64,000 bases of DNA, taken from contig NC_092858.1 of the NCBI RefSeq assembly GCF_032062135.1, forward strand, positions 170,393,787-170,457,786. Direction: 5' to 3'. The first letter of the stretch is position 1. Every line of letters starts with the position of its first letter. The stretch comes from Pyxicephalus adspersus (Eukaryota > Chordata > Amphibia > Anura > Pyxicephalidae). The notes beneath the pieces are model-generated. The model saw nothing but the letters and a program-made list of their open reading frames with translations. It did no database searches and was not told where the DNA came from. Below, piece by piece: positions 35,046-47,530 of the stretch. The position numbers and the translations under genes were made by a program.

Positions 35046-35954
35046 ATGAGGAGCTCCCTCTATCCCAAACTAATCATTTATATATTCTGTATTATGGTGA
35101 ATATAACTAAAGAACTGTTCTTGGCAAGAAGATTTAGCTGTTGGGGCATGCAAAACATTAAGGAAGCCAGGTGCTGCCTTGGCCCCCCTCCATCTAACCG
35201 TAACCAAATTATTGCTTTTGGATATTTCATTTCTCTGAAGCCATTCCCCACCTGCAAAGGAACCCATAGAATGCTTCCCCTTTATTGTGCAGAACAGCAG
35301 TAATTACAGCATCCCTGGCACACACTGCAGACACCGCAGGGTGAAGCAAGCACCTGCCACAACCGAAAATGCCTGCAGAGGCCCAAACAGCTAAATACAC
35401 AATAATAAAACAAATACTATATACAGCTGATACAAGTTTCACCTGCCAAACTATTTGAATTTCTGTTCATCCAGCCCTGAGATTATTCACTGCTGCATTT
35501 TTATATTCATTTTCAGGTCCCGGGGACTATACAATGAACTGAGAAGCGGAAGACTGATCTCTGTATTACTCTGTCCTATCCTCCTTTCCAAATTCTCCTT
35601 GCACTGCTTTTCCCCCTCCCCCAGTCTAAGTTCTGCTCTTACAGGAACAACAAGAGGATTATTTACAGCTTATTTTAATGAAAATGTAATTTAATGATGA
35701 ATGATGACATAGAACATGCATCATTAATTCTGTTAGCCTGAGGCTGATCTATAAATTCTATGTGTCATGGTAAAGTGATCTGAACTTTAACAAAGAGTAA
35801 AGTTGTAGTTGTTGGAAACAAAGAAAATCTGCAGTCCGGTCGGGTTCATTATATCAGAATTACCAGACGATGCCTTCTGTGATAAAAACACACTTTCCTG
35901 GCTGATCTCTCACCTAAATAAATAAATAAATGCTTTGATATGCTGGGTATCCTG

Positions 35955-36312
35955 ATATTCAGGGATTAGGGAGCGAGATTTGTAAGTTTGATCTTGCAGC
36001 AAATCGGGCCTTTCTCGCTTAACCAACATTTAAGCGAGAGTGGCCTTGTGATTCAAGGTCGCGCTCTTGAGGGGAAATGCAGGGGCCGGGAACAATGACT
36101 TTCTAGTGGGAATGGCACTGCTGGGAGCGAATCGTTTGCTCCCAGGATGCAGAGCAAGGTCCAGCAGCCCAATCAGCAGAGATCTCAGAACAGGCATATA
36201 TACAGGGAAGGAAGGAGGGATTAGTCACGCCATCTTGTATTCTGTGTGAAGGAGAGAAGTGCATTGTGACAGGGACAGGTTAGGAGCCTTCTGTATATCT
36301 TGAAATATACAG
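35955..36312 (-). repeat. Dispersed element, second member of inverted pair
   Basis: Inverted, diverged copy of 31775-32192: GGCCTTTCTCGCTTAACCAA, TGGGAGCGAATCGTTTGCTC, CAGCAGCCCAATCAGCAGAG and CATTGTGACAGGGACAGG. Confidence 0.55.
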
Positions 36313-36319
36313 ATTGTGC

Positions 36320-36930
36320 AGTTTTTGTTGCAACCTTTTGCAAGTTATCAGAAAAGCCAGAAAAAATTCTGTATTTCTCCCCCAAAAAATACAGATATTT
36401 TATTCTGATCCCACTTGCTATCTATCCAAAAAGTACTCATTAATCAAAAATAAAAGCCGGAGGTTGGAATACACTGCTAGGTCTCTCAGAGAGACTGATT
36501 CAACTTTTAATACAATGGAATTCAATAAACATACAACCTGACTCACCAATGTGCACCATTGTGTTACTTGAGTGAGCCAACAATAAACGCCTTTTGTATC
36601 AAAGCTGCAGATAAGTCCCTAAATCGCTTATATTTCCTATCTAAAAGAATCTTCTGTGTGGTACAGGGAACTCCATATTTATTATTGAAAAAATATAAAT
36701 ATAACTTTATACATTTTTGAGAAGTTTATTATTTTTAAGTAACTGGAAGCTCTGGCTCACTGTGGCATGCCATTGTCCTTCAAAAAATAACAAACTGAGC
36801 TTTTTATTAAAATACAAACATCTCTTTGACTCAAGATAAGAACATATCCTGTCAAGAAAATTTAGAAACAGGTTTTATATTTATTTTGTTATAATAACAA
36901 ATTAATACATACATAAATAATAAAGTCACT
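36320..36930. other. No recognised feature
   Basis: AT-rich intergenic sequence without an assignable feature. Confidence 0.35.
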
Positions 36931-36939
36931 AGAAAGCAA

Positions 36940-37330
36940 AACTGACCTGTGCTGCCCCCACTCTCTGGAATGTAATAATAATAATAATACTGATAATAAT
37001 AACACAAGTGTAAGCTCTTCGGGGCAGGGTCCCCTCCTCCTCCTGTGTCACTGTCTGTATTAGTCTGTCATTTGCAACCCCTATATAATGTACAGCGCTG
37101 CGTAATATGTTGGTGCTATATAAATCCTGTTGAACAATAATAATTGGGCAGGTTTCTATTCCATAAAAAGACATGCAATGTCCCTACTGCCATTATGTCT
37201 CCTACCTGTCTGATCCCTACTACTGGCCTATTTAATGTGCAGCATTATTATGTTGGCACTAAATATTATTTTTATTATTACTATTAATAATAATAATAAT
37301 AATAGTAATAATAATAATAATTATAATAGT
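36940..37330 (+). mobile_element. L2/CR1-like LINE tails and TAA microsatellites
   Basis: A tail with GTAAGCTCTTCGGGGCAGGG, GTACAGCGCTGCGTAATATG and CTATATAAATCCTGTTGA lies at 37010-37150, preceded by a (TAA) tract at 36973-37000. A more decayed tail (GGCCTATTTAATGTGCAGCA) follows at 37200-37265 and ends in a long ATT/TAA-rich run to 37330. Confidence 0.65.
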
Positions 37331-37983
37331 AATACAACTTACTATTGCCACCATTTCTAGGTATGCTTGTGCGTTTCTCCCTGCATTTGTCTGTGGCCAG
37401 ATATTACAGTAAAAGCATCCGTATGTAAATAGCGTCTCATATACTTAGGGTAAAAATCCCAAACTCTGAGATACAATATGCAATGAATGATATTTGTGGT
37501 GACGAATAGCACAGAGCTGTCTGACATTGCAGATAAGCGTGACTTATAAAGTCATATCAGGTGATAACATGACTCGTTTCACCCGGTCACATGTTTAACA
37601 TTATGTAAAAGACAAAAAAGTCAGTGTGAGGGTTATGTGGTGTAAGGGACAGCAGACTACTTACATTACTGTTTTTCATTCTTTTTGCAGTTTGGTACAT
37701 TTTCTAAATTCAGATTTTGTTGACATTTGTATTTATTTTTACAAAATTGTACTAAATGGATGATAGTTTTACTTAAGATCTTGGATTTATTCATAAGAAC
37801 TGTATGAATCAGCAATAGAAGCTAAAAAACACATTCTATCCAATGGGATGAATGTGCACTTTTTAGGTGAAAGTTGGGTTAATCATGAGTGAAGTATCAT
37901 GAGTATTTATAAATAGACGTCTATGACAAGGATGAATGTGATGACTACATTTGTTGTACAGAAGAGACCAATGTGATCACAAT

Positions 37984-38143
37984 GGGCCTGATTTAATAAA
38001 GCTCACCAAGCCTGGAGAAGATACACTATTATGAGAGAACCTGCGTGATCCAACAAACCTGAAATGGATTTGTTAAAAATCATTTGATATTGGTGAAATC
38101 AGATTTATTCCTTGTTTGCTGGATCAACTAGGTTTCCCCATTA
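37984..38143. mobile_element. Palindromic MITE copy 5, interrupted by SINE
   Basis: Left arm GGGCCTGATTTAATAAAGCT and interior GATCCAACAAACCTGAAATG, TTGTTTGCTGGATCAACTAG. The right arm is cut where the inverted SINE starts at about 38144. Confidence 0.65.
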
Positions 38144-38480
38144 TTACACAGTATTTATATAGCACCAACATATTACGCAGCACTGTACTAAGTCCATAGT
38201 CGTGTCACTAGCTGTCCCTCAAAGGAACTCACAATCTAATGTCCCTACCAAAGTCATGTCATTAATACAGTCTAAGGTCAATTTTAGGGGGAAACCAATT
38301 AACCTAACTGCATGATTTTTGGAATGTGGGAGGAAACTAGAGTACCCGAAGGAAACCCACACACACATACACGGGGAGAATCTGCAAACTCCATGCAGAT
38401 AGTGTCCTGGCTGAGATTGGAACCTGGGATTTAGCGCTGCAAAGGCCGTGCAAGTGATTGAGCAGTTGGCAATGTGCCGG
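38144..38480 (-). mobile_element. SINE copy 4, inverted
   Basis: Begins with the complemented tail (CAGTATTTATATAGCACCAA, CATATTACGCAGCACTGTAC), then AACTCACAATCTAATGTCCC, CTGCATGATTTTTGGAATGT, AACTCCATGCAGATAGTGTC and ends at the tRNA-like head GGCTGAGATTGGAACCTGGG. Confidence 0.7.
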
Positions 38481-38884
38481 CCTCTTTCTCTATTTCTCCT
38501 TTTTGTAAATAGAATCAACAACCTTAAGAAACCATAACAAAGTATATACTTGTTTTCTGTAACATCTGTGTTGCGGTAGTATAAATATAGTTTACAGACC
38601 TGCACATACATGCGGTATGCTTCGTGTATTGGGCATGCATGTTCTCCCTGGCATGCGTATTCTCTATAGATTAGGCTGCTCACTTACCAAGGTGAACTAT
38701 AATCTTCCAATGGATTATTCATTTAGCCTAATAAATGTGGTGAAAAGAATTCTAAAAGTCCTGTATATGACTGGATGGCTGATGGCAGCAGAGCTATATC
38801 TCCATTATTAAGCTAAGTGAAATATTAGTGAAGTGAAATCATCCCCCCTCAAATTCCAAATCTCCCCCTGACATATATCTAACT

Positions 38885-39752
38885 GTTATAACACTGTTAT
38901 TCGGCCCTCCCCTCAGGCACGTTGCCTTAGTGTCACCTTTGACTCGGCCCTCTCATTTACCCCCCATACTCAGAACATTTCCAGGTCCTGTCACTTTCAC
39001 CTACGCAACATCTCTAAAATCCGCCTCTACCTGTCCCCTGAGACCACCAAACTCCTTGTACAGGCTCTTATCATCTCTCGTCTGGACTACTGTAACATCC
39101 TTCTCGCTGGTATTCCACTAACCCGACTCTCTCCTCTACAATCTAATATGAATGCTGCAGCCAGACTCATCCATCCTTCCCAGCGCTCCTCCTCAGCTGC
39201 ATCTCTTTGTAGTTCTCTCCATTGGCTTCCATTTCACCTTAGAATCAACTTCAAGCTCCTGTGCTTTGCCTTCAAATCCCTACACAGTTATTGTCCCACT
39301 TACATTTCTGACCTGGTAAAAAAAATACTCCCCCTGCCGCTCTCTCCGCTCCTCCAATCACCTACTAATGACTTCCTCACTCATAACCTCATCACATGCA
39401 CGGCTCCAAGACTTCTCTGGAGCTGCCCCAACTCTCTGGAATGGTCTTTCTCGTCCTATTCGGCTTGCTCCTACTTTCTGCTCATTTAATAGAGCGCTCA
39501 AAACCCATTTTTTCAAACTTGCCTACCCGGCTTCTTCTGTCTTTTAAAACCACCACTACTTCCCACCACTACATATCTCACATCCCATTGTGTGTGAAAT
39601 TCCCCCACCTACTAGATTGTAAGCTCTTCGGGGCAGGGTCCTCTCCTCCTGTATCACTGTCTGTTTTAGTCTGTAATTTGCAGTCCCTATTTAATCTACA
39701 TCGCTGCGTAATATGTTGGCGCTATATAAATCCTGTTTAATAATAATAATAA
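38885..39752 (+). pseudogene. L2/CR1-like LINE ORF2 C-terminus and 3' UTR
   Basis: Best-preserved LINE end in the window. Translated segments include LSVTFDSALSFTPHTQNIS, LLVQALIISRLDYCNILLAG, MNAAARLIHPSQRSSSAASL, LCSSLHWLPFHLRINFKLLC and RLLWSCPNSLEWSFSSYSA; the last part is shifted to another frame. The 3' UTR follows (AGATTGTAAGCTCTTCGGGG, TATGTTGGCGCTATATAAAT) with a TAATAATAATAA tail. The 5' truncation at about 38.89 kb is typical of LINE insertion. Confidence 0.82.
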
Positions 39753-39754
39753 AA

Positions 39755-41335
39755 ACCCCTGCAGAGTCATGATGTTTTCACTTTTCTTTATGGACAAACT
39801 AAAATCTTTTTTTTTAAATTAACCCCATAGTCTCTATATAGGTAATCAACATATTTCCTATAATTCTTAAACAAAGATCTTGGCAGTAATATTACTGGGT
39901 ATTCTGTAAATAAAAGCTGCAGATTTTAGAGTTTAAATATAACTAGTAAACTGGGAAAGTTTATTTCAGGTCACAACACACAAGACATTTTCTTATCTCA
40001 TGTTTTCAGCAAGACATAATTTTCCCTGTATCTGGTGCCAATGAAGCATAAACAAAATTTGTATAAGAAATGTTGGCACTCCTCCAGATTTAGTAAATTC
40101 ATATATAAAATTATTATTAAACTGTATTTATATAGCGCCAACATATTACACAGCGCTGTATATTAAATAGGGGTTGCAAATGACATACAGATACAGTGAC
40201 ACAGGAGGAGGAGAGGGCCCTGTCCAAAAGATTTTACAATAAAAGTGTTTGGCACAAACATCCAATGCTTACCTAGGTGACCTCAAGGTCATTTGGATTT
40301 TTAGATATTGCAAATTTATGAAAAAGTCACCACTGTGCTAATTTTGCTGACTTATCTCATCTTAATGTTGTGCTAACAATTTCCACTAACTCATTTTTTG
40401 TCCTCAATGTATTGCACGGCAGCTTTGAAAGGGTAATAATGCTCTAAAAATACAAGGCAATGCAGCTTTGGACTTTAATATTTTTCGTCATCAAATAAAA
40501 ATATTAGACCAGTGTGATGTCATTGGAATTCTTTGTAATGTGTGTCAATGAAGCAAATGCTGCATGTAAAAATTACAGGAAAATGCTCCAAAAAGCAAAC
40601 ACAATATATGTATACAAACCTGCTACAAAATGAAAGCTTTACTTTTCTTAAAACAAAAAAAAAATTAAGTATAAAATCTTAGTGTAAACTATTAATACTG
40701 AAGGATATAAAGTGCAGAACAGACTTCAACATAACAAAAAAGCTTTTGTAACATTGTTGCTGCTTGGCTCCCACCTTGTGGGGAATTAGGGGTAATGTAA
40801 TCATGTCCGGTAAAAGCAAAACTAAAACCAAAAACATAAAAAAACTTTGAACAGGCCGGTTTCTTATTGCAGCACGCAGGCGATGTCTTTTCTGCTATTA
40901 AAAAGAACCATAATTTTTATTGCATACTGTGCTGTGCTGTGCATCCCAGTGTATAAGGCCAGGTATCCTCAGACAGCCGGGAATGAACTCCCAAGCAGTT
41001 ATGGCCTCGTCCATTAACTTAGGAAGGATGACCAAAGTAGCAGTAAGGTGTCCTCACACCCTTCATACCAACACACACACCCAAAACACCCATCAATGTG
41101 GACGTGCCACTGTTGGCAGGGTTAATCTAAATCCCAAATCTGCTTTCCATGCAACATAGAACGCAAACTGTCCCATGCATGAACAATGACCAAGGTGATA
41201 TTAAAAATATCAGAGGGATGCAGAGAAATTTGGGGCTAAAAAATGTATTGGGGATTCATTATAGAGTAACTTTCCTTTGGAAGTTTGGGCAAAATGGAAG
41301 ATGCACTGCAGGTGCTGCCAGCCTGTGATTGAGTC
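39755..41335. other. Mostly unassigned; contains an inverted LINE tail
   Basis: Apart from the tail at 40112-40250, nothing firmly recognised. 40752-40805 (TTGTTGCTGCTTGGCTCCCA) recurs at 63720-63772, so it belongs to an unassigned dispersed repeat. Confidence 0.4.
40112..40250 (-). mobile_element. L2/CR1-like LINE 3' tail, inverted
   Basis: TTATTATTAAACTGTATTTA, TATAGCGCCAACATATTACA and ATAGGGGTTGCAAATGACAT, ending near AGATTTTACAATAAAAG: the complement of the standard tail. Confidence 0.65.
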
Positions 41336-41339
41336 ATAA

Positions 41340-42100
41340 TACAATTGGGGTTCAGGCGTTACAAGCCTCCGTCAATGTGTAACAGGGTAGATTTTTTTTG
41401 ATGGGCAGAGTTTTTTTATGTTCTGACGATGCCTTAGCCATGAAATGTTAAGGGGTGTTAGCAACAGCTGTTCCCCACTTTCACCTCTCATTTTTTTTTA
41501 CCTGTACACCCCCTTTTCAGAGAAATTTGCGTTCAAGCATAACAAGTCTCATTACAAGTGTGTAACAGGGTACATTTTTTTGATGGGCAGAGTTCTTCAT
41601 GATGATGGCCTAATTAAATTTTAGGGGGTGTTAGTCACAGGTATCCCCCACTTGCACCTATATTTTTGGTTTTGCACATCTCCCCGTTCCAGAGAAATTG
41701 GGGTTCAAAGTAGGGAAGGGGACAGGGTAGTGTAGTAGGACATTTCTAGTTTTGTGACAGGTAAGTATAAATTTAGGGGTCGCACCTCCTTGCTATGTAA
41801 GTGGCCCCGGGGGTCCATAATTTGTATGTTTAATTTCAGATTTCTAGACACATTTACTTTAAAAACAGCAACCCTGATGTTCACGTTTCACTAGTTTTTA
41901 TAAATATGACCACCATATTTTAAAAGTTGTTAAAACTAGGAAAATAAAAGTTGGGGTACTGCTAGCTATGAGGGTCGTGTTTAGGAAATCTGGAGGTTTG
42001 TACTGGGAAACTTTCCTGACGATGATGCCATTGTACACGTTCCCTGGTAGATTTACTTCAGGGGGAGATTTATTTGTTAGAACACTGACCCAGACCTGCG
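41340..42100. mobile_element. Foldback element, second copy (right half)
   Basis: About two satellite units (TTAAGGGGTGTTAGCAACAG at 41449, TTTTAGGGGGTGTTAGTCAC at 41618) followed by the arm: GTAGTATGACG-free GGGTCGCACCTCCTTGCTAT, CACTAGTTTTTATAAATATG and GGTAGATTTACTTCAGGGGG, ending near TTATTTGTTAGAACAC. The orientation is that of the right half of the 15.99-18.34 kb element; no left half is seen. Confidence 0.65.
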
Positions 42101-42104
42101 ATGG

Positions 42105-42815
42105 GAGAGTGGGTTGGTTCTGGCAATATGACGTCACTCTGGGGGGAAGTTTCTTCCCCTTTGATTGACAAACGGCACCCTGTGCATTCGCGTTCCGGAG
42201 TGTGTAGCGGTCCGCAAGCTCCAAAAGGTTTTGGGGCCACTGGTTTAGAGGGAAGGGGAAAGAGACAAGAACTTTGAATGCATTGACATTAACTTGGCAG
42301 AAATGTAATCAGTGACAAGTGCACAAACATTTCATCAGAATCTCATCAGAGATGAGAAATGAATACATGAAGCTCAGGTTCCCACAACATTCACACATAC
42401 ACAATGCACACAAGACGATTACCGAAGTGGACGTATCAGCATCAGGACTTTTGAGGTTTCCTGAGATGGGGACTCACTTCCACCAAAAGATTTTTGCCCA
42501 TTTAAAGTTTATGGCAGCTCACCTTAATACACTCATAGCTTGCATTGAAATCAGCTGCAAGGAAGTAACCCAAGCTGACAACTATCTCAAACAAAAGCTC
42601 TGTTAGAATAGCCTGAATATTTTATTATCAATGACAAACTGATAACATGGAGTATATGTAGGGTGCCTTGACAATCAAGCTTGGGGAATGTTGGACTTTA
42701 TCAACTGTAATTTTAATACTAATATTTGATTATGCCAGTAAAAATTAAGTTTCTTAAAAAAAAGCCAACTTCTTTAAAGATAAAATTTTCAAAATAAGAC
42801 ATGATGTCTCTACTC
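42105..42815. other. No recognised feature
   Basis: Intergenic sequence without an assignable gene or repeat. Confidence 0.35.
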
Positions 42816-42819
42816 ACCG

Positions 42820-43285
42820 GGCCACTCCAACTATATCCACCCCTTCTACCTGTAAATCATCACTGACCTCCCTCAGCCCTGCTACTCTGGATGAAGTTTC
42901 TTCTCCCATCATCTCCGTGCCCACTCCTCCACCCTGGCCCCTGCCCTAACCAAACTATTTAACGTATCCCTTTCTATTGGAATCCACCCCTCTGCCTTCA
43001 AACATGCCATAATTCTCCCTATCCTGAAGAAACCACTGGACCCCTCCCGTTTTTCTAGCTACCATCCTATCTCCCTCTCCCATATGTTTCCAAACCTCTT
43101 GGACGTCTTGTCTTTAAAAGACTCACCCATTACCTGAGAACCAACTCTCTCCTTGACCCCCTCCAGTCTGGTTTTAGAGCTGCCCATTCCACTGAAACAT
43201 CCCTTACTAAAGTGGCCAATGACCTCATCAGAGCTAAGTCTCAAGGCAACTTTTCCCTGCTCCTTCTCCTTGATCTTTCATCATG
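42820..43285 (+). pseudogene. L2/CR1-like LINE reverse transcriptase fragment
   Basis: Translated across frames it shows [53 protein letters not shown] and [12 protein letters not shown], matching the N-terminal RT palm of L2/CR1/Rex-type LINEs up to just before the first catalytic Asp region. Several frameshifts. It is joined directly to an L1-type fragment on the opposite strand. Confidence 0.65.
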
Positions 43286-44610
43286 TGAAAAGCCACAAAG
43301 ACACCTCTTTTTTTCTCCTGAAAGATTGGAACACCTGAGGATAATTTTTATGAAAATACCTTGGGTTAGATGTAATGGAGAATTCTGTTTCTTGCAAACA
43401 AACTATGTTGGCTTTCATTGACATAAAAGAATTAAAAACTTTCCTACGTTTCTGTGGGGAATTCAGTCCCTGAACATTCTGGGTGACCAATACATAATGT
43501 GACCAAGTCATTTATCTCCAAACCCTATGATTGCACCATTGTAAGCTATGAGGATCTGCTAATCGACAACAGAATCTGAACAGATAATAGACCGAAAAAA
43601 ACATGGTAAACAATGGTAGACAAAAGGCAGTCTCACAATAAGAGTTGCCCATGCGTAAGGTGTACTGGAAATATCAGTAGACAATCCATTGCAAGAACAA
43701 GCAGGCAGCAAACCCTGAACATCAGCCTTTTATCCTACTGAGGTAGCTCTTGGGCCTTCCGAAAAAAAGAGTTTTTCCCAGCAGTAGATGTTTCCTTTGC
43801 ACTGGTTGACGAGCCTTGTGAGCGTGGAAATGGCCTGGGGAGTGTAGAACCAGAAGCTGGAAGAAGCTTCAGATGATCAAAAAAAATTTTGAGCCTCCTC
43901 TACTGTGGAAACAGAATTTTGTTGACCCATATAGGGTTTGAGGGCTCTTCTTTTCTGGATGGTCTGAGGAGTAAGGTCATTGTAGATTTGGTTCGAACAT
44001 GATTGAAAAGTAAGATCTTTCTTGTTCCAGGTTGCTTGCATGACTGCCTCTTTTGTTTTAATATAGGTTGGGTGAACAATTACATCTCTGGGAAGGCCAT
44101 CTTGTTTCTTAGGACCAATAGCCCGGTGTATCCTGTCAAGCTCTAACCTCTCATTGGGGGGTTGCGGAAGCAATACTTGGAGAACCTCTGATTCTGAAAC
44201 TTTGCCTTCTGTTTCAATTTTCTAGGTCAATAGGGTTGTCTGAAGCTCAGATTGTACACAAGCTAATTCTTGCACGTGAGATTCCAGTACTGTGATGGTG
44301 TCATCCATCTAATGTTCTAGGTCATTGATTCTAGATCCCAGATCTCTGATTTCCTTAGTAGTAGCATGGGAGAGCTTATATATTACCTGTGTTACTTCCT
44401 GCAGCAGCAGGTGTTTAAAACACTCCAGCAGTTCTGTATCCCTGCACAGAGAACTGGGTTGTGCACTAGGAAGGAAGATTAAGGAGCCATCATTAGAACC
44501 CTCACCTAGAACTGACCTGCGAGACTGTGGAGAGAGAGGATCTGATACAGGCTCCACGTCGTGTGCCATCTTGCCACGTGGACGCGATGAACATTGAGCC
44601 GCTGGTTTTC
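43286..44610 (-). pseudogene. L1-type LINE 5' fragment: ORF1 and start of ORF2
   Basis: On the minus strand, 44569-44309 opens MAHDVEPVSDPLSPQS and has a heptad-like LSHATTKEIRDLGSRINDLE, a likely ORF1 coiled coil. 44173-43877 reads ERLELDRIHRAIGPKK, GLPRDVIVHPTYIKTKEAV and TIQKRRALKPY, the RNA-binding/C-terminal domain of L1 ORF1p. 43511-43281 reads LVTQNVQGLNSPQKRRKVFN and [12 protein letters not shown], the start of the ORF2 apurinic endonuclease. The rest of ORF2 is absent. Stops and frameshifts are present, so it is inactive. Confidence 0.75.
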
Positions 44611-44724
44611 GTGTCTGGGACTTGTGGGAACCAAAAATTCTTGCCCATGCTGTTCACTGCTGATTCCGCTGGTGAGGTGAGTAGAAATAGTGCTACAATA
44701 GCCTCTCTAACTGCTTGCTAAATG

Positions 44725-45875
44725 ATGTTTTGATCACACAAGATACTGCATTATGAAACAAGACATTGGCATCTTCACAGGATGAATGGGGGCCATGGTC
44801 TTGTCTATAAATTAGTGTCTCCAATTGGCACATTTTAGTGGTAGCTGTAAGTGGAATGAAACAGCCACAGACTTTTTGGTGTTTTTACATCAACTACATC
44901 CCTGATCTCCCAAGGTTCGGTAAACCTCTTTTTCCTTTGGGAATCTGGAAAACATGAGTATGCATACAGTAACTGAGCCTGTCTCTCCCATCCAGACAAT
45001 CCACAGAAAATTACTATACCACTTGTTTATAGCCACACAAAGACTGATTTGTTGAAGGGTATACAAACATTTTATAATATTGGTGCCCTGTTCACATCAA
45101 CAACAAAAGTTTGACATTTTTTATCAATAGTGTAAAGAGGATATAAATCGAAAGTGCAGGTACAAGTGATGTTCAGGTGTTTTTTAACCACCAAGGCTGA
45201 GTATTTTTTAAGATTCAGGTCATACAATTAACATGTTCTTTAATACCCAAATGTACCCCCAAACAAGTTATTAAAGTATCAAAGAAGCAAACAGCCAGGA
45301 ATGCTGTCCTTCCTTCACCTCCCAGCACACCCTGAAAATTATGAAACCTAAATGATAAAATATAAAATATATTTCCTCTATCACAAACCCTCTTCCCATA
45401 AATAGAAGATGCATATTTATTATTATTATTATTATTATTACTACATAGCATGAATATTTGTGTACTTAGTGGGACAGAATGAATTGGTGTAATTAGGGGG
45501 TCAACATTCACCAAAATGTGGGGGTCTATTTAGAGAACACTAAATTTGACATTCATCAAAATTCCATGTGGAGAATCTGTCAGGTCCAGGTCAATTGACC
45601 CTCCATCAGAGAAGGTTTCTGAATGGCAGCTTCATTGTCAGAACCTAGTACAGAAATGCTTAGTGTGCAAATGCTAAATATTTGAGCAAACACCATGATG
45701 CCACATAGGTGACAAATAATGTTTAACTTCCATTTGTATTATCTTGGTAGACTTGTGTGCTTTGTACAAGAAACATGTCTCCAGTCAAATTTTTAAAATG
45801 TTAAACCAGCTTTTAAAGGGAGACAAAAAAAAGGCAACAGAGCCCTATACTGTTGTTGAAATTCTAGCATATCAT
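44725..45875. other. No recognised feature
   Basis: Intergenic. A (TTA)n run of about 27 bases at 45417-45442 is the only simple feature. Confidence 0.4.
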
Positions 45876-45879
45876 GGTA

Positions 45880-47530
45880 AACAGTGTAGCATTAGGAAAG
45901 AAAAGGGGGAGAAGAAACAGGAAGCTACAGAGCACAGCGTAGTACAATCCAGAAAGAAAGGGGGTGAAACACTATGATGTAGCTTGATGGAGAAGGGAAG
46001 GGGTTGAGTACAGAGTAGCATGATGGAGAAGGGACGCGGTACAGGACTATGACCCAACAGAGCAAAATAAAGGAGAAGGTAATGGAGAAGGGAGAGCCTA
46101 CTTAGACCCTATGGAACATGATGAAGAAGAGAATATATGAAGAACTATTACACAGTGTAGCATGATGGAGAAGGGATAAGGTAAAGGACTTTGACCCTAT
46201 GGAGCCAATGTAGAATGATGAATAGGGAAGATATGAAGAACTATGACTCCATGGAGCACAGTGTAGCACTGTAAAGAAGGGCAGTGGATGGAGCACTATG
46301 AAGGTATGGAGCATATTGTAACACTATAAAAAAGGAAAGGGTAATGAAGGATTCTATGAGAGAGGAGTTGACACATGACAGATCTAGGAGATCATAGCCT
46401 AATGTGTCCTAAATCTGGCCAATTAGGTGTCGGTTATCACTTATGTCTAAAGGCCAGACAATAACTAGACAGTATCTTAATCTAAAATGCTAGCTATGAT
46501 GATCCTAAAATGTCACCATTGTATTAGTTAGTGACCCCAGATAAGCATGCAACTTGAGAAGTATTGATCTGCAAACTTTTTTTTGGATGAGGGATGCTGA
46601 AGCTCATCAGAATTCCCAATTATCTTATTCAAAATATAGTGTAGCATTAGGAAAGAAAAGGGGGAGAAGAAACAGGAAGCTACAGAGCACAGCGTAGTAC
46701 AATCCAGAAAGAAAGGGGGTGAAACACTATGATGCAATAGAGCAGAGTGTAGCATGACGGAGAAGGGAAGATTGAAGAAATATACCCCCTATAAAGCACA
46801 GTGTAGCAAGATAGAGAAGGGAAGGGGTGAAGGACTATGACCCCAAAGAGCACAGTGTAGCATAATGGTGAAGGGAAGGTATGAATGACTATGACCCCAT
46901 GGGGCCCAGTGTAGCATGACGGAAAAGGGAAGGGGTGGAGTACAGTGTAGCATGATGGAGAAGGGAAGGGGTGGAGTACAGTGTAGTATGATGGAGAAGG
47001 GAAGGTGTGGAATACAGAGTAGCATGATGGAGAAATGAAGGGGAGAAATACAGTGTAGTATGGTGGAGAAGGGAAGGGGTGGAGTACAGTGTAGCTTGAT
47101 GGAGAAGGGAAGAGGTGGAGTACAGTGTAGCTTGATGGAGAAGGGAAGCGGTGGAATACAGTGTAGCATGATGGAGAAGCGAAGGGGTGAAATACAGTGT
47201 AGCTTGATAGAGAAGGGAAGGGTTTGAGTACAGAGTAGAATGATGGAGAAGGGAAGGGGTGAAATACAGTGTAGCTTGATGGAGAAGGGAAGGGGTTGAG
47301 TACAGAGTAGTATGATGGAGAAGGGAAGGGGTGAAATACAGTGTAGCTTGATGGAGAAGGGAAGGGGTTGAGTACAGAGTAGCATGATGGAGAAGGGACG
47401 CGGTACAGGACTATGACCCAACAGAGCAAAATAAAGCATGCAACTTGAGAAGTATTGATCTGCAAACTTTTTTTTGGATGAGGGATGCTGAAGCTCATCA
47501 GAATTCCCAATTATCTTATTCAAAATATAT
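45880..47530 (+). repeat. 36-bp minisatellite complex with duplicated flanks
   Basis: The core at about 46920-47400 repeats GTGGAGTACAGTGTAGCATG + ATGGAGAAGGGAAGGG every 36 bases with variants. Longer, looser units fill 45975-46350 and 46730-46915. Flanks are duplicated: 45884-45976 equals 46636-46731, 46546-46638 equals 47437-47528 and 46027-46072 equals 47391-47437. Because 36 is a multiple of three, the minus strand carries long frames (about 276 and 244 residues) made of a PFPSPSCYTVLH 12-mer; they have no start context, no conservation and end with the array, so they are not taken as genes. Confidence 0.88.

Noticed and set aside
46680..47523. 276- and 244-residue overlapping minus-strand frames rich in Pro-Ser-Tyr
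   Set aside because: Both are frames of the 36-bp minisatellite; two long overlapping frames in the same array show absence of stops rather than coding.
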